Positions 51,868 through 61,432 of a stretch of DNA of 64,000 bases are shown here, one piece after another; positions within the stretch are counted from its first letter, which is position 1, and the number at the start of each line of letters is the position of its first letter. This stretch comes from B1SED10-75 sp964636865. GTDB lineage: Bacteria; Bacillota; Dethiobacteria; DTU022; PWGO01. A model generated the notes under the pieces. The model worked only from the letters and a program-made list of their open reading frames with translations. It did no database searches and was not told where the DNA came from. The position numbers were made by a program, and so were the translations under genes. Location: NCBI GenBank assembly GCA_964636865.1, contig CAZWVJ010000006.1, positions 1 to 64,000 of the forward strand, given 5' to 3'.

Positions 51868-53415
51868 TTACTTCTCTTCCATTTGCTTCATAATCTCTTC
51901 CCCTATAGCGTTTGCGCCACCAAATATAAATACATGGGGAAGTAAATCTGATGATAATGAATTCAGATAATCAACCACTGACAGGGGCATATCTGTAGGT
52001 CCGGCAAGCAACATCGGAGCTTCAAGGGTAGCCGCATAGGCTCCACCGCTTAAAGCGTCGGGAAAATCTAAACCACTGGCAATGGTAACATTAGAAGGCC
52101 CCTCAAAAAACCTTTCCGCTAAATTCACCGCAGTCTCCCACCGATTATTCCCCGCAATACGCTCACCGGCACCGGATTCTTCATATACTTCCTCACTGAG
52201 AACAGAGGCGCCTCCCACAACATAGACCTCCTCTAAATCATCCTTATAGCTTCTCAAAAATTCCTCCGTCTTTACATCCAAAGAGGAAGAAGGAGACAGC
52301 AAAGTTATACCTCCCCCGCTGGCAGCCACACTGGAGACAGCTAACGCATCAGGAAAATTCTCTCCCGTAGCCATAAAAACAGGAAAATTGCCTTCCTCCT
52401 TTTTCAAAAACTTTTTCCCTACCTTCACCGCAGTTTCATAACGATCGTTCCCGGCAAGCCTTTTCACTTCATAATCATAGTTTTCTTCTATCTCATATTG
52501 AACCTCCGCAGAAATAGCTGCATCACCGCCTAAAATATAAACAGTGCCATCAGACCGTAGTACACGTTCTATTTCTGCAGCAGTATCATCATGCAACCTA
52601 TCCGCAGGGGTAAGCAAAAGAGGGCCATTGCTGTGATAAGCAAAGGGGCTCCCCGCCAAAGCATCGGAAAATTCATCTCCCCGTGCCAAAACCACCGCAT
52701 CCGCCGATTGAGAATTGGGAAACGCTTCCCGGCTTATCTCCATCGCCGTCCGGTAGCGCGATTCTCCGAAAATACGATTCTTTGATTTAACAGATACAAG
52801 GACCTCCGTTCTTAATAACCCCCGGAGAAAATCATTAACAATACTTTCTCCATAAGTTGAAGACGGAGCCCATCTACCTCCGAGTTCTTCTACATATTTA
52901 ATTGTCCCGGCCCAACTGGTAGTCAATACTACATAATATCTTCCATGGGGTTCACCCACAGGGTCAATATCTACATAAGCTCCAATATGATTAAAATGGC
53001 CACGGACGCCATCTTCCGGAGTGTCGAATTTTTCATGAGCGTCAGGGCAATCACAGGGCCCTCCCTCTGCTGTTTTGATGCCGGCCCAATTGTTAAAACA
53101 AGGCTCCACGACGCCGCCATATCTACCAAAAGCTGTTTCCTTGGCTGACTGCGCATAGAGAACTTCCGGCCTGATACCCATTAACCTGCCATACTCCCAG
53201 TAAGTTGGCGCAATATCTATAAACCTCTGGTGAGCATCCCTGCTTTGAGCCCATTTTTGCGCTTGAGAAACAGAAATTTCCGGTTCACCTATTATAGGAG
53301 TTTTAGAAGAACAAACATTAATTTCTTCAGTCCATAAAACCTCATGCCCTAAAGCCAGGGAAAAAAATAGGGCTACCACACAAATAATTAAAGTGTAACT
53401 TATTTTTTTTACCAT
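51868..53415 (-). CDS. Secreted glucosaminidase-like protein with three CWB2 repeats
   Basis: 515 residues. Signal peptide at 1-23. Residues about 50-210 look like a glucosaminidase/lysozyme-like domain (YAQSAKETAFGRYGG, NNWAGIKTAEGG). The C-terminal 290 residues are three CWB2 (putative cell wall binding type 2) repeats, each with a DRYETAV/SRYRTAM-like opening, a FPDALAGSPFA-like middle and a VYVVGG-like strand. CWB2 modules anchor proteins to anionic wall polymers in Clostridia. AGGAG precedes the ATG. It lies 25 bases downstream of a paralogue with a different catalytic head. Confidence 0.88.
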   Translation of the reverse strand: MVKKISYTLIICVVALFFSLALGHEVLWTEEINVCSSKTPIIGEPEISVSQAQKWAQSRDAHQRFIDIAPTYWEYGRLMGIRPEVLYAQSAKETAFGRYGGVVEPCFNNWAGIKTAEGGPCDCPDAHEKFDTPEDGVRGHFNHIGAYVDIDPVGEPHGRYYVVLTTSWAGTIKYVEELGGRWAPSSTYGESIVNDFLRGLLRTEVLVSVKSKNRIFGESRYRTAMEISREAFPNSQSADAVVLARGDEFSDALAGSPFAYHSNGPLLLTPADRLHDDTAAEIERVLRSDGTVYILGGDAAISAEVQYEIEENYDYEVKRLAGNDRYETAVKVGKKFLKKEEGNFPVFMATGENFPDALAVSSVAASGGGITLLSPSSSLDVKTEEFLRSYKDDLEEVYVVGGASVLSEEVYEESGAGERIAGNNRWETAVNLAERFFEGPSNVTIASGLDFPDALSGGAYAATLEAPMLLAGPTDMPLSVVDYLNSLSSDLLPHVFIFGGANAIGEEIMKQMEEK

Positions 53416-53440
53416 AAGAAAGCTCCTTGTATTTTGATTT

Positions 53441-55654
53441 TTAATACAATACTCTTACCAATTTAGCATAAATTATGTCTAAAACACTTTCCCTTATAGC
53501 ATTTGAACCACCATATATATTTACTGCGGGTAAATTCGGATTTTTTGTTTCTAAATGAGCCATAACGGCTTCGGAAAGATTATCAAGCCCGGTAAGCACC
53601 ACCGGAGCTTCAAGAGTAGCCGCATGGGCTCCACCGCTTAAAGCATCGGGAAAATCTAAACCACTGGCAAAGGTAACATCGGAAGGTTCCTCAAAGAACC
53701 TTTCCGCCAACTTCACCGCAGTTTCCCACCGATTATTCCCCGCAATACGCTCACCGGCTCCGCATTGTTCATATACTCTCTCACTGAGGGCAGAGGTACC
53801 TCCCACAACATAGACCTCTTCTAAATCATCCTCATAGCTTACCAAAAATTCTGCTGCCTTCACCTCCAGTGACGAAGAAGAGGAAAGCAATATTATGCCC
53901 CCCCGACTGGCAGCAGCACTGGCCACAGCTAATGCATCAGGGAAATTCTCTCCCGTGGCCATAAAAACAGGAAAACTGCCTTCCTTATCTTCCAAAAACT
54001 TTTCCGCTATCTTAACAGCAGTTTCACAACGATCATCACCGGCAAGCCTTTTAACTTCATGATTAAAGTTTTCTTCTATCTCATCTTGAACTTCCGCAGA
54101 AATAGCAGCATCACCGCCTAAAATATAAACAGTACCATCAGACTGCAGAACACGTTCTATCTCATCAGCAGTATCATTATGCAATCTATCCTCAGGGGTA
54201 AGCAAAAGTGGGCCATTACTGTGATAAGCAAACGGACTACCCGCCAGAGCATCGGGAAAGTCATCTCCCCGCGCCAATACCACCACCTCTGCCGATTGAG
54301 AATTAGAAAAAGCTTCCCGGCTTATTTCCACTGCAGTCCGGTAACGATTATCTCCATGAATACGTGAAACATCCGCAGTTTTAATAAAATGTTCCATTAA
54401 ATGTTCCACACCATCTCTTATTTCAGAAAATTTATCATACAAATTATTCCCCGGGCAGCTTGTATTGCCTACATCTCTATGACCGCATATGCGAGGAACA
54501 TTATTTTTACCTCCTATGCTGGCTGAACCCAGTGGAGTTAGTGAATACTGGCTAAAACGCCAGGCAATTAATTTTTCCAGGCTGGACAAAGCCTCACCGG
54601 TGGGGTAGCCGGAATCAATCGCACTATAACCCGGTTGAAACTGCCCTATTAATGAAATCCCAACACTGGCCTGATTATTCCCCGAGCCGGCATGCGCTCC
54701 CTGCACATCCTGAAATTCCAGGTTATAATTTTCCCGGCCTTCATAAATGTTACCTTCATGGTCTATAAGAAAGTTATAACCGATATCCCACCAGTCTCTA
54801 TTAATCGCATGATGATACCAAATATTTCTGACAACCTGCTCGGGGTTAGAAGGCTCGTTTTCAGTAGCAGTATGATGGATCACAGCATGAGATACGTCTA
54901 TAATGGGATATTCGGAAGGATCTCTGTAATTACCATCATCTTCATCTTTGCTTAAATCTCCTCCCCACTCTTCTCTCCTGATAATATTAGGCATATTATT
55001 ATAAGAAGTAGATAAGGGAAACAGCAAAGGCCTGATAGAACTCGCCAGAGTGGCATCATTCAAAGATAACTCTTCATCCTTTGTATTGCTTTTAGGTTTG
55101 TCATCTTTTTCTAAAGAGCCATCGGCTACTGAAACCTTTATATGATCAATTTCTTCATTTGCAGGAAGCTTAAACAATATTTCAAAAGAAGTATGAGGAG
55201 TATCTCCTTTTGTTAAATATAAATCAGACCAGCGCAAACCGGATGGGTTTTCCTCCGTCCGGCTATCCAAAACTAACTCATGCCATTTTCCATACTGCCC
55301 GTTATTTTCTTTAGTGCGCACCTTGATCATATATTCTTCGAGGTTTAAAGATTCATCTACGGTGGAATCTGAGGAAGACTCCCCTCCTATTCCTATGCTT
55401 AAACCTGTAAAGGGAATCTCTGATTTACGTTCAAATCTATATGGCTTATCTTTCTCATATCCTTCCTGTAAAAACCATTTAAAATCCGCAGAAGGCATAC
55501 CTGTTTTTTCTTCATTCAATTCAACCAAAGGATCACCGGCTTCTTGATATCCATCTGTATGCTTGCTAGCAGCTTCCACCGGTTCTATAATAATTATAAT
55601 TAATAAAACTAAAGCTATACAATAACAAAACTTGAATTTTTTTAGGTAATTCAA
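53441..55654 (-). CDS. Secreted N-acetylmuramoyl-L-alanine amidase with three CWB2 repeats
   Basis: 737 residues from a TTG at 55652-55654 with GGAGG 8 bases upstream; an ATG at 55675 lies before that site. Signal peptide at about 1-28. Residues about 60-185 are a beta-rich region of unknown type. The PGRP/Amidase_2 domain spans about 215-395 with VIHHTATENEP (zinc His), GYNFLIDHEGNIYEGRE and RICGHRDVGNTSCPG (zinc His and Cys). Three CWB2 repeats follow, very close in sequence to those of the next gene. It probably cuts stem peptides from glycan strands at the cell surface. Confidence 0.9.
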   Translation of the reverse strand: MNYLKKFKFCYCIALVLLIIIIIEPVEAASKHTDGYQEAGDPLVELNEEKTGMPSADFKWFLQEGYEKDKPYRFERKSEIPFTGLSIGIGGESSSDSTVDESLNLEEYMIKVRTKENNGQYGKWHELVLDSRTEENPSGLRWSDLYLTKGDTPHTSFEILFKLPANEEIDHIKVSVADGSLEKDDKPKSNTKDEELSLNDATLASSIRPLLFPLSTSYNNMPNIIRREEWGGDLSKDEDDGNYRDPSEYPIIDVSHAVIHHTATENEPSNPEQVVRNIWYHHAINRDWWDIGYNFLIDHEGNIYEGRENYNLEFQDVQGAHAGSGNNQASVGISLIGQFQPGYSAIDSGYPTGEALSSLEKLIAWRFSQYSLTPLGSASIGGKNNVPRICGHRDVGNTSCPGNNLYDKFSEIRDGVEHLMEHFIKTADVSRIHGDNRYRTAVEISREAFSNSQSAEVVVLARGDDFPDALAGSPFAYHSNGPLLLTPEDRLHNDTADEIERVLQSDGTVYILGGDAAISAEVQDEIEENFNHEVKRLAGDDRCETAVKIAEKFLEDKEGSFPVFMATGENFPDALAVASAAASRGGIILLSSSSSLEVKAAEFLVSYEDDLEEVYVVGGTSALSERVYEQCGAGERIAGNNRWETAVKLAERFFEEPSDVTFASGLDFPDALSGGAHAATLEAPVVLTGLDNLSEAVMAHLETKNPNLPAVNIYGGSNAIRESVLDIIYAKLVRVLY

Positions 55655-55801
55655 GCCAAGCTCCTCCTTTTTCATTAACCTTACTATAAATAAACTTCCT
55701 GACTATAGCTTAACCATGCATCTTTTACTTTCTTTCAAATAATCCAAATATATTCCCTCCGGGTGGAAACCCCTACATCAATCACTTACAAATATACCAT
55801 T

Positions 55802-55838
55802 TTAAAAAGCTGGAAGCTTAGCTATTAAAGCTTCCAGC
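55802..55838 (-). terminator. Terminator of tRNA-Leu
   Basis: Minus strand GCTGGAAGCTT, 8-base loop, AAGCTTCCAGC, then TTTTTAAA. Perfect 11-bp stem immediately after the tRNA CCA end. Confidence 0.92.
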
Positions 55839-55839
55839 C

Positions 55840-55926
55840 TGGTGCGAGCGAAGGGACTTGAACCCCCACGGGCGAATGCCCACTAGGTCCTGAACCTAGC
55901 GCGTCTGCCGATTCCGCCACGCTCGC
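55840..55926 (-). tRNA. tRNA-Leu (anticodon CAG)
   Basis: 87 bases including encoded CCA. Acceptor stem GCGAGCG/CGCTCGC, anticodon stem CTAGG/CCTAG with loop TTCAGGA giving anticodon CAG, a long variable arm (GGGC-ATTC-GCCC) as in class II tRNAs, and TTCAAGT in the T loop. Two G-U pairs are present in the T stem. Own promoter and terminator. Confidence 0.97.
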
Positions 55927-55964
55927 CCAATGTTATTATATTCTATAGCTTAGCTTTTTCGTAC

Positions 55965-55993
55965 AGTATACATCATACTTTCCATAAATGCAA
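55965..55993 (-). promoter_or_regulatory. Promoter of tRNA-Leu
   Basis: Minus strand TTGCAT (55988-55993), 17-base spacer, TATACT (55965-55970), about 30-40 bases before the tRNA 5' end. A TATAAT nearer the tRNA (around 55936) is an alternative without a clear -35. Confidence 0.55.
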
Positions 55994-56139
55994 TAAACAG
56001 TCTTACTTCCTTCCCTAACCTAATATTATCATTTAAATAATTCACCTACAAATATTACACTCATAGATGGGTAATTAATCTATCTTTTCCTGAGATAACC
56101 CCCTGGATAACAACACAATCAAACATTTTTTTAGTATTA

Positions 56140-57087
56140 TTATTTTGACATGCCCAGGTATTTATAAGGAAATTTTATATTATACGGTGAAACTATTTTC
56201 AAAGCTTTTTCCATTACCTGAAATTTTAAAGGAAATTTTTCCATGTTTTTGGTTTCACCGTCAATTTGTACGGGCATGGTATCATCTTCACAATTGATAA
56301 CCAATTCTTTTGCCTTATCTAGATGAATGCCGTTCATCCAGGTAAATTTTCTGGCAAATGTTAGTACTCCCATAACAACTTTCCGCGGGTTGCTAATGGG
56401 ATCTACAATTTCAAAGTCCAATAACCCATCATCAATTTTTGCCTGGGGGGCAATGCAAAGCTGCCCTCCATAAAAACGTCCGTTTGCCACTACCGTTAAA
56501 AAAGTTTCTTTGGTTTGCACTTCTCTATTGTCCAATCGATATGATACAGCCCGGGGAGGAAAATTAATGTGCTGGAAACAAGCAGAAACATAGCCCGGAT
56601 AGCCCTTTAACCAATAATTATCGTCAGTGGCCGTTTGAGAGACCTGCGCATCAAAACCAACTCCAACCGCATTTAAAAATATGTTGTCGTTAACCTTGCC
56701 CAGGTCCATCTCTATCACCGGCCAATAAAACAAGCCTTTCAAAGCAAGTATGGCATTATGAGGCACCCTCACCGAACGGCGGAAACCGTTTGCCGTCCCC
56801 CCTGCGATAAGTCCAAGGATATTTTTTTCCAGGTCTATGCCATTAACTGCTTCTTTCAAAGTGCCGTCTCCGCCAACGACTACAATGAGTTCCGCTCCGT
56901 CTCTACTTGCCCGCGCTGCCGTTTTAGTTACATCTCCCTCATCATCACCGCTAAAATAAACTTCGTAGTTAACACCTTTTTCACGCAAGTAAGATTCTAT
57001 AGTATTCCACGTCTTCCCACCTCTTCCTCCTCCGGAATGAGGGTTCACCACAAAAGAAGTCTTATATGGAAAACTTTTGGTTTTCAT
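56140..57087 (-). CDS. Diacylglycerol kinase family lipid kinase
   Basis: 315 residues, DAGK catalytic family (DgkB/YegS type). VVNPHSGGGRGGKTWN and VVGGDGTLKEAVNGI form the nucleotide-binding motif, followed by LIAGGTANGFRRS and GVGFDAQVS. The C-terminal beta-sandwich has APQAKIDDGLLDFEIVD. Likely phosphorylates diacylglycerol to recycle lipid to phosphatidate for the CdsA step, but the acceptor could be another lipid alcohol. ATG preceded by GGAGGG; 44 bases after the slipin gene. Confidence 0.88.
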   Translation of the reverse strand: MKTKSFPYKTSFVVNPHSGGGRGGKTWNTIESYLREKGVNYEVYFSGDDEGDVTKTAARASRDGAELIVVVGGDGTLKEAVNGIDLEKNILGLIAGGTANGFRRSVRVPHNAILALKGLFYWPVIEMDLGKVNDNIFLNAVGVGFDAQVSQTATDDNYWLKGYPGYVSACFQHINFPPRAVSYRLDNREVQTKETFLTVVANGRFYGGQLCIAPQAKIDDGLLDFEIVDPISNPRKVVMGVLTFARKFTWMNGIHLDKAKELVINCEDDTMPVQIDGETKNMEKFPLKFQVMEKALKIVSPYNIKFPYKYLGMSK

Positions 57088-57131
57088 TTTTCCCCTCCCT
57101 CCTATTCTTTGGCTCAGGAAAAAATTAACAA

Positions 57132-57989
57132 TTACCTTTCGTCTTCATCCGATTCTTCGTCCGATTCGATATTATTTTGACTGCCGAGGTCTATGTTACC
57201 AAGATCTTCACTGCCTCCGTTCAAAATTTCACCAACTGAGCTACCCGGAGAAGATATTCCTCCCAATAAATGTTTAAACTCCATGGGCAGGGGAAAAGCA
57301 ATTAAGTTTCCTTGCTGAGAAGCTACTTCCGGCAAAGACCGTAGTAAGCGGACAAACATACCCCCTTCTTGGGAAGAAAGTATCTTAGCTGCTTCTGTTA
57401 ATCTTTGCGAAGCTTGCTTTTCTCCCTCGGCTTGAATTACTATAGCCCGCCTTTCCCGTTCTGCAGAAGCTTGCCTGGAAATGGCCTTTTGCAAGGCTTC
57501 CGGTATAACCACGTCTTTTATTTCCACTGCTGTAACTTTAATACCCCAATTGTCGGTGGCTTCGTCCAAAATCTGCTGGATTTTCTGATTAAGTTTATCC
57601 CTTTCACTTAACAATTCATCTAATTCTGCCTGTCCAGCTACGCTCCGAAGCGTAGTTTGGGACATTTGGGCAGTAGCTACACGAAATTCTTCTACATTAA
57701 CTACGGACCTGTTAGGATCTACCACCCGATAATAAACTACTGCATTAACACTGCAAGTAACATTATCGCGGGTAATAACTTCCTGGGTAGGCACATCAAG
57801 GGTAACGATGCGTAGAGATACCCGGACTACCTTGTCTAATATGGGAATTACGATAACCACACCGGGACCTTTCTGCGCTATGAGGTGACCCAGCCTAAAA
57901 ATAACCAACCTTTCATACTCCTTCACAACTTTAATAGCTGATGCCAGAAACACAAGAATAATAATTACTACAATCAAACTGACTTCCAT
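57132..57989 (-). CDS. Slipin/stomatin (SPFH domain) membrane protein
   Basis: 285 residues. One N-terminal membrane helix (about 4-22), SPFH/Band 7 domain (about 25-190: EYERLVIFRLGHL, VTLDVPTQEVITRDNVTC), an Ala/Glu-rich coiled coil (ISRQASAERERRAIVIQAEGEK split across it), and an acidic disordered tail. Bacterial slipins are encoded beside NfeD proteins and form membrane microdomain complexes; that pairing holds here. GGAGGT precedes the ATG. Confidence 0.94.
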   Translation of the reverse strand: MEVSLIVVIIILVFLASAIKVVKEYERLVIFRLGHLIAQKGPGVVIVIPILDKVVRVSLRIVTLDVPTQEVITRDNVTCSVNAVVYYRVVDPNRSVVNVEEFRVATAQMSQTTLRSVAGQAELDELLSERDKLNQKIQQILDEATDNWGIKVTAVEIKDVVIPEALQKAISRQASAERERRAIVIQAEGEKQASQRLTEAAKILSSQEGGMFVRLLRSLPEVASQQGNLIAFPLPMEFKHLLGGISSPGSSVGEILNGGSEDLGNIDLGSQNNIESDEESDEDER

Positions 57990-58111
57990 TAATAATCAAC
58001 CTCCTTTTTGCCAGATATTTGACTTGCCCGACCTTTTTATAGAAGATTTCCAAGGCCCATTTTAAAGTAACATGAATTAGCTTTGATATTTTGACGCGCC
58101 GATTACAAATA

Positions 58112-59494
58112 TTACTGCTCAGAAACATTATCAGTAGAAGATTTAACCAGTAAAATTAATCCTTCTTTGCCAACTACCTCAACTTCCTGGCCGCCGGGCA
58201 AACTCACTTCCCCCACATTCCGGGCGTTCCAAAGTTCCCCCTTAACTTTCACCATACCCGATTCTGAAGGGGGAATTTCATCCACCACCTTGCCTTTTTC
58301 CGGGCCATAGAAAAATTTAGCTTCCTCGCGCCGATTTCTGCGCGAACTAATAACCCGCTGGACCACTACCAACATAATGATGGAAATTCCGATTACAACT
58401 CCAATTACCGTTATTCGAAAAGCTTCCACCCAATCAGGAGCCATCAGGGGTTCCAGGGGAAGCAAAATGGATCCCACTAAAAGCGAAATAGCTCCTCCTA
58501 TGCCCAATATACCAAAACCAGCAGTAAATATCTCTCCTACAATTAATCCCACTCCCAGGACCATAAGAACTATACCGGTGGTATTGGTATCAAAAAGCCC
58601 CATACCATAAATACCAATAACCAGCATTATTCCTCCCAAAATTTCCGGCACAAAAGTCCCCGGCATGCTAAGCCCGGTGTAAACACCCATAATGCCCAGC
58701 ATAAGAAGAATAAAGGCTATCTGGGGATTACCTACCCAATCTTGAAAATTTTCCCTGGGATTCATACTGACATTACGGAGAGGGACTCCCTCTGTTTCCA
58801 GGGTTATAGTTTGGCCTCTTTTTTCCACTTCCATGCCTTCTAAATCTATCATAAGCTCCTGCAGAGATGCAGATACCAAATCGGCTATTCCTTTCTCCAC
58901 TGCTTCATCGTTATCCAATACCAGGTTCTCCGTAACAAATCTTTCCGCCACATCTTCGGGGCGACCGCTTTCCCTGGCAATACTGCGGATATGACCGGCT
59001 AAAAGCTGCGCAGTCTTATCATCTGCAGGCTCACCTTCTCCTTCGGGAGCCATGGAAACCGGCTCAGCTGCTCCCACAGTAGTTCCCGGTGACATGGCCG
59101 CCACATCACCGCTTAAAAGTAAAAATGCTCCGGCAGAAGCCGCAATGGCACCGGAAGGCGCCACATAAACTATTACCGGAACATCTGTACCGCGCATAAC
59201 TTTATTTAACTCCAGGGTAGCATCTACCAACCCACCGGGGGTATCCAAAACTATAATTACAGCATTTGCTCCTTCCCGGGCAGCTTCCTCAATTTGACGG
59301 CGCACGAATGAAGCAGTACCGGCAGTGATCATGGCGTGATCTTCTATAGGGATGACATAAACCACTTCTTCTCCAGGTTCATTCGTATCAACAGTATCTG
59401 CGTATAGGGCATTGTCTCCCGGAATTGCCTGAAAAGCAATTAACGCAAGCATCAATACTACCCATGAAATGGCAAAAATTGCTCGCAGCCGCAT
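58112..59494 (-). CDS. NfeD-type membrane serine protease (ClpP class)
   Basis: 460 residues from the ATG at 59494 (GGGAG 8 bases upstream; ATG at 59509 less likely). Signal/anchor at about 5-25. A ClpP-fold domain follows (about 45-220): VIIVLDTPGGLVDAT, and the serine in SGAIAASAGAFLLLSG with a downstream Lys making a Ser-Lys dyad as in archaeal 1510-N. Four or so membrane helices (about 250-385) and a C-terminal OB-fold NfeD domain (about 395-455). In archaea the homologue cleaves the stomatin partner. Encoded upstream of slipin. Confidence 0.93.
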   Translation of the reverse strand: MRLRAIFAISWVVLMLALIAFQAIPGDNALYADTVDTNEPGEEVVYVIPIEDHAMITAGTASFVRRQIEEAAREGANAVIIVLDTPGGLVDATLELNKVMRGTDVPVIVYVAPSGAIAASAGAFLLLSGDVAAMSPGTTVGAAEPVSMAPEGEGEPADDKTAQLLAGHIRSIARESGRPEDVAERFVTENLVLDNDEAVEKGIADLVSASLQELMIDLEGMEVEKRGQTITLETEGVPLRNVSMNPRENFQDWVGNPQIAFILLMLGIMGVYTGLSMPGTFVPEILGGIMLVIGIYGMGLFDTNTTGIVLMVLGVGLIVGEIFTAGFGILGIGGAISLLVGSILLPLEPLMAPDWVEAFRITVIGVVIGISIIMLVVVQRVISSRRNRREEAKFFYGPEKGKVVDEIPPSESGMVKVKGELWNARNVGEVSLPGGQEVEVVGKEGLILLVKSSTDNVSEQ

Positions 59495-59521
59495 AAAACC
59501 TACTCCCATTCTTATACATAT

Positions 59522-59549
59522 GAGTTTATATAGGTGCGCTTATAAACTC
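59522..59549. repeat. Inverted repeat upstream of the NfeD gene
   Basis: GAGTTTATA (59522-59530) and TATAAACTC (59541-59549) form a perfect 9-bp inverted repeat with a 10-base spacer, about 28 bases before the NfeD start. There is no T-run, so an operator or leader stem is more likely than a terminator. Confidence 0.5.
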
Positions 59550-59633
59550 TATGTTGATTACCCCTCTCCTCTTAGGCCGGATACAATCATTTTATTACTT
59601 TTTTTAATTTAAAACAACTACAATAAGCTTGCC

Positions 59634-60086
59634 TCAATAACCCAACCACTTAGCAGACATCTGCTCGTATTCATAAATTTCTTCCTGATGAAAGAAAAGG
59701 TCAAGTTCACGTTGAGCGCTCTCGGGGCTGTCAGAGCCATGCACCAGGTTATTGCTTACAAATAAAGCCAGGTCTCCTCGAATTGTCCCCGGCGCCGCCT
59801 TTTGGGGGTCGGTTGGCCCCATTAGATTACGGACCCCGCTAATTACGTTTTCCCCCTGCCAGGCCATAGCCACCAGGGGCCCTGAAGTTATAAATTCTTC
59901 CAAGGAGGGATAAAAATCTTTATCGCGATGCTCTGCATAATGCCTTGCAGCCATATCTTCATCCATCCAGAGCATCTTTAAACCTACCATCTGGAATCCT
60001 TTTTTTTCAAGCCTGGATATCACATCCCCAACCAATCCACGCTGTACCCCGTCCGGTTTAATTAATACCAGTGTCTTTTCCGTCAT
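59634..60086 (-). CDS. ndk: Nucleoside diphosphate kinase
   Basis: 150 residues. TLVLIKPDGVQRGLVGDVI at the N-terminus; the phosphorylated His in NNLVHGSDSPESAQREL; MGPTDPQKAAPGTIRGDLA and YPSLEEFITSGPLVAM complete the active site. Equalises NTP pools. Starts with ATG after GGAGGT; 112-base gap to speE. Confidence 0.97.
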   Translation of the reverse strand: MTEKTLVLIKPDGVQRGLVGDVISRLEKKGFQMVGLKMLWMDEDMAARHYAEHRDKDFYPSLEEFITSGPLVAMAWQGENVISGVRNLMGPTDPQKAAPGTIRGDLALFVSNNLVHGSDSPESAQRELDLFFHQEEIYEYEQMSAKWLGY

Positions 60087-60198
60087 TTATGCATATACCT
60101 CCTTTAGCTTTACATCCACATTCAATTAAAGAACATGAATTTTGATCCATCCATTAGTTAGCTATGAGTCAAATTGAGAATCTACTTGTTTTTTTATT

Positions 60199-61113
60199 CT
60201 AATAAATTATAACCGGGTTATCATCTTCTATGATTCTATGTTCCTCTTCCAAGGCCCGCCGTATATTTTTAGGTATGGAAAACATGCTCAGGTGAGTTTC
60301 CCCATCATAATATTTCAACTCTAATCCATTTTTTTCTAGATGCTTGTCAACTTCTGCCGGGACTACCTCACCGGGATCCCTATCCTGCGAGGCCAAGATG
60401 AACCCCCAGGAAGAATCAAATGAAGGAATAAAAGTATGATAGGTATGTACAAAATTAAAACAACATTCCAGGGTATTTTTTACTGCTGCATGGGAACTCA
60501 AAAGGGGCAAACTTAAAGAACCGGATTGCAAGGACAATGCTCCTCCCGGATTTAACCTTTTAATTAGTATGTTATAAAATTCTCGGGTAAAAAGAAGATA
60601 AGAAGGCCCTTCGTCAACCGGCTCTGTTAAGTCACTTATAATAACATCAAAGCAGCGATCATTTTCCTCAAGGTATTGACGGGCGTCCATGTGTAGCAGT
60701 TCCACTCTTTTATCGCTAAAACTGTTTTCATGCCAGGCGGGAAGATTTTCACGGCAGATATCTACTACTTCTTTATCTAGATCCACCATTACAATGCTTT
60801 CGATAGAAGGATACTTTAACAATTCACGCAAAACAGCCCCCTCGCCACCTCCCATAATCAAAGCTTCCTTTGGAAGTGTAGGGTGTATTAGTATAGCAGG
60901 ATGAACCAAAATTTCGTGATAAACATATTCATCCAATTCCGATGATTGAATCTTTCCATCCAAAACAAGACATCTGCCAAATGCATAAGTGTCTACTATA
61001 TCTACTCTCTGAAAAGCAGTACTGCCACTGTAAATATGTTGTTTGACTCCATACATATACCCGTGATATGGACTGGCATAATCTATGAGCCAATTCCATT
61101 CCGGTATTCCCAC
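60199..61113 (-). CDS. speE: Polyamine aminopropyltransferase (spermidine synthase)
   Basis: Transfers the aminopropyl group of decarboxylated SAM to putrescine or a related amine. 304 residues. SSELDEYVYHEILVH, LIMGGGEGAVLRELLKY (SAM site), VDLDKEVVDICRENLP and SDLTEPVDEGPSYLLF are present. The SDLTEP form in place of the common DSTDP is typical of enzymes with wider acceptor range, so agmatine is also possible. GTG start with AAGGGGGTT upstream. Paired with speD. Confidence 0.92.
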   Translation of the reverse strand: MGIPEWNWLIDYASPYHGYMYGVKQHIYSGSTAFQRVDIVDTYAFGRCLVLDGKIQSSELDEYVYHEILVHPAILIHPTLPKEALIMGGGEGAVLRELLKYPSIESIVMVDLDKEVVDICRENLPAWHENSFSDKRVELLHMDARQYLEENDRCFDVIISDLTEPVDEGPSYLLFTREFYNILIKRLNPGGALSLQSGSLSLPLLSSHAAVKNTLECCFNFVHTYHTFIPSFDSSWGFILASQDRDPGEVVPAEVDKHLEKNGLELKYYDGETHLSMFSIPKNIRRALEEEHRIIEDDNPVIIY

Positions 61114-61160
61114 ATCCCAACCCCCTTGTTTAGCAGCTGATAAAAAAATATATTTAATAT

Positions 61161-61197
61161 AAATAAAAATGATACTACTTTAATATCATTTTTATTT
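61161..61197. terminator. AT-rich hairpin between speD and speE
   Basis: AAATAAAAATGATA (61161-61174) and its perfect complement (61184-61197) form a 14-bp stem with A/T-rich flanks on both sides. It lies about 50 bases before speE. It may be a weak terminator, or an attenuator for speE. On the minus strand the sequence after it is T-rich but interrupted. Confidence 0.5.
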
Positions 61198-61432
61198 AGT
61201 CATGACCACTGATTTTCTTCATTAATTATACTTAATTATATCTATATTAGGAATTATAAGCAACCATTACAATTTCTTCCTTCAATTGGAAGCACGTAAA
61301 AAATTTTCTTTTTTTAGTATAAAAAAATGGCTTTTCCCCTGGTAAATACCTTCCATGCTAGCAAACTGCAAAGCAAGAAATTACCCCTGTGTATAAGATA
61401 GCGGCCATAACTGACCACTAGGCAGCCTTCAA
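61198..61432 (-). other. speD-speE spacer, no gene seen
   Basis: With the hairpin region this makes a 319-base gap. It contains AT-rich sequence with several TATAAT-like boxes (for example near 61230-61255), which could drive speE, but no -35 I trust. No open reading frame with a ribosome site was found. Confidence 0.5.
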
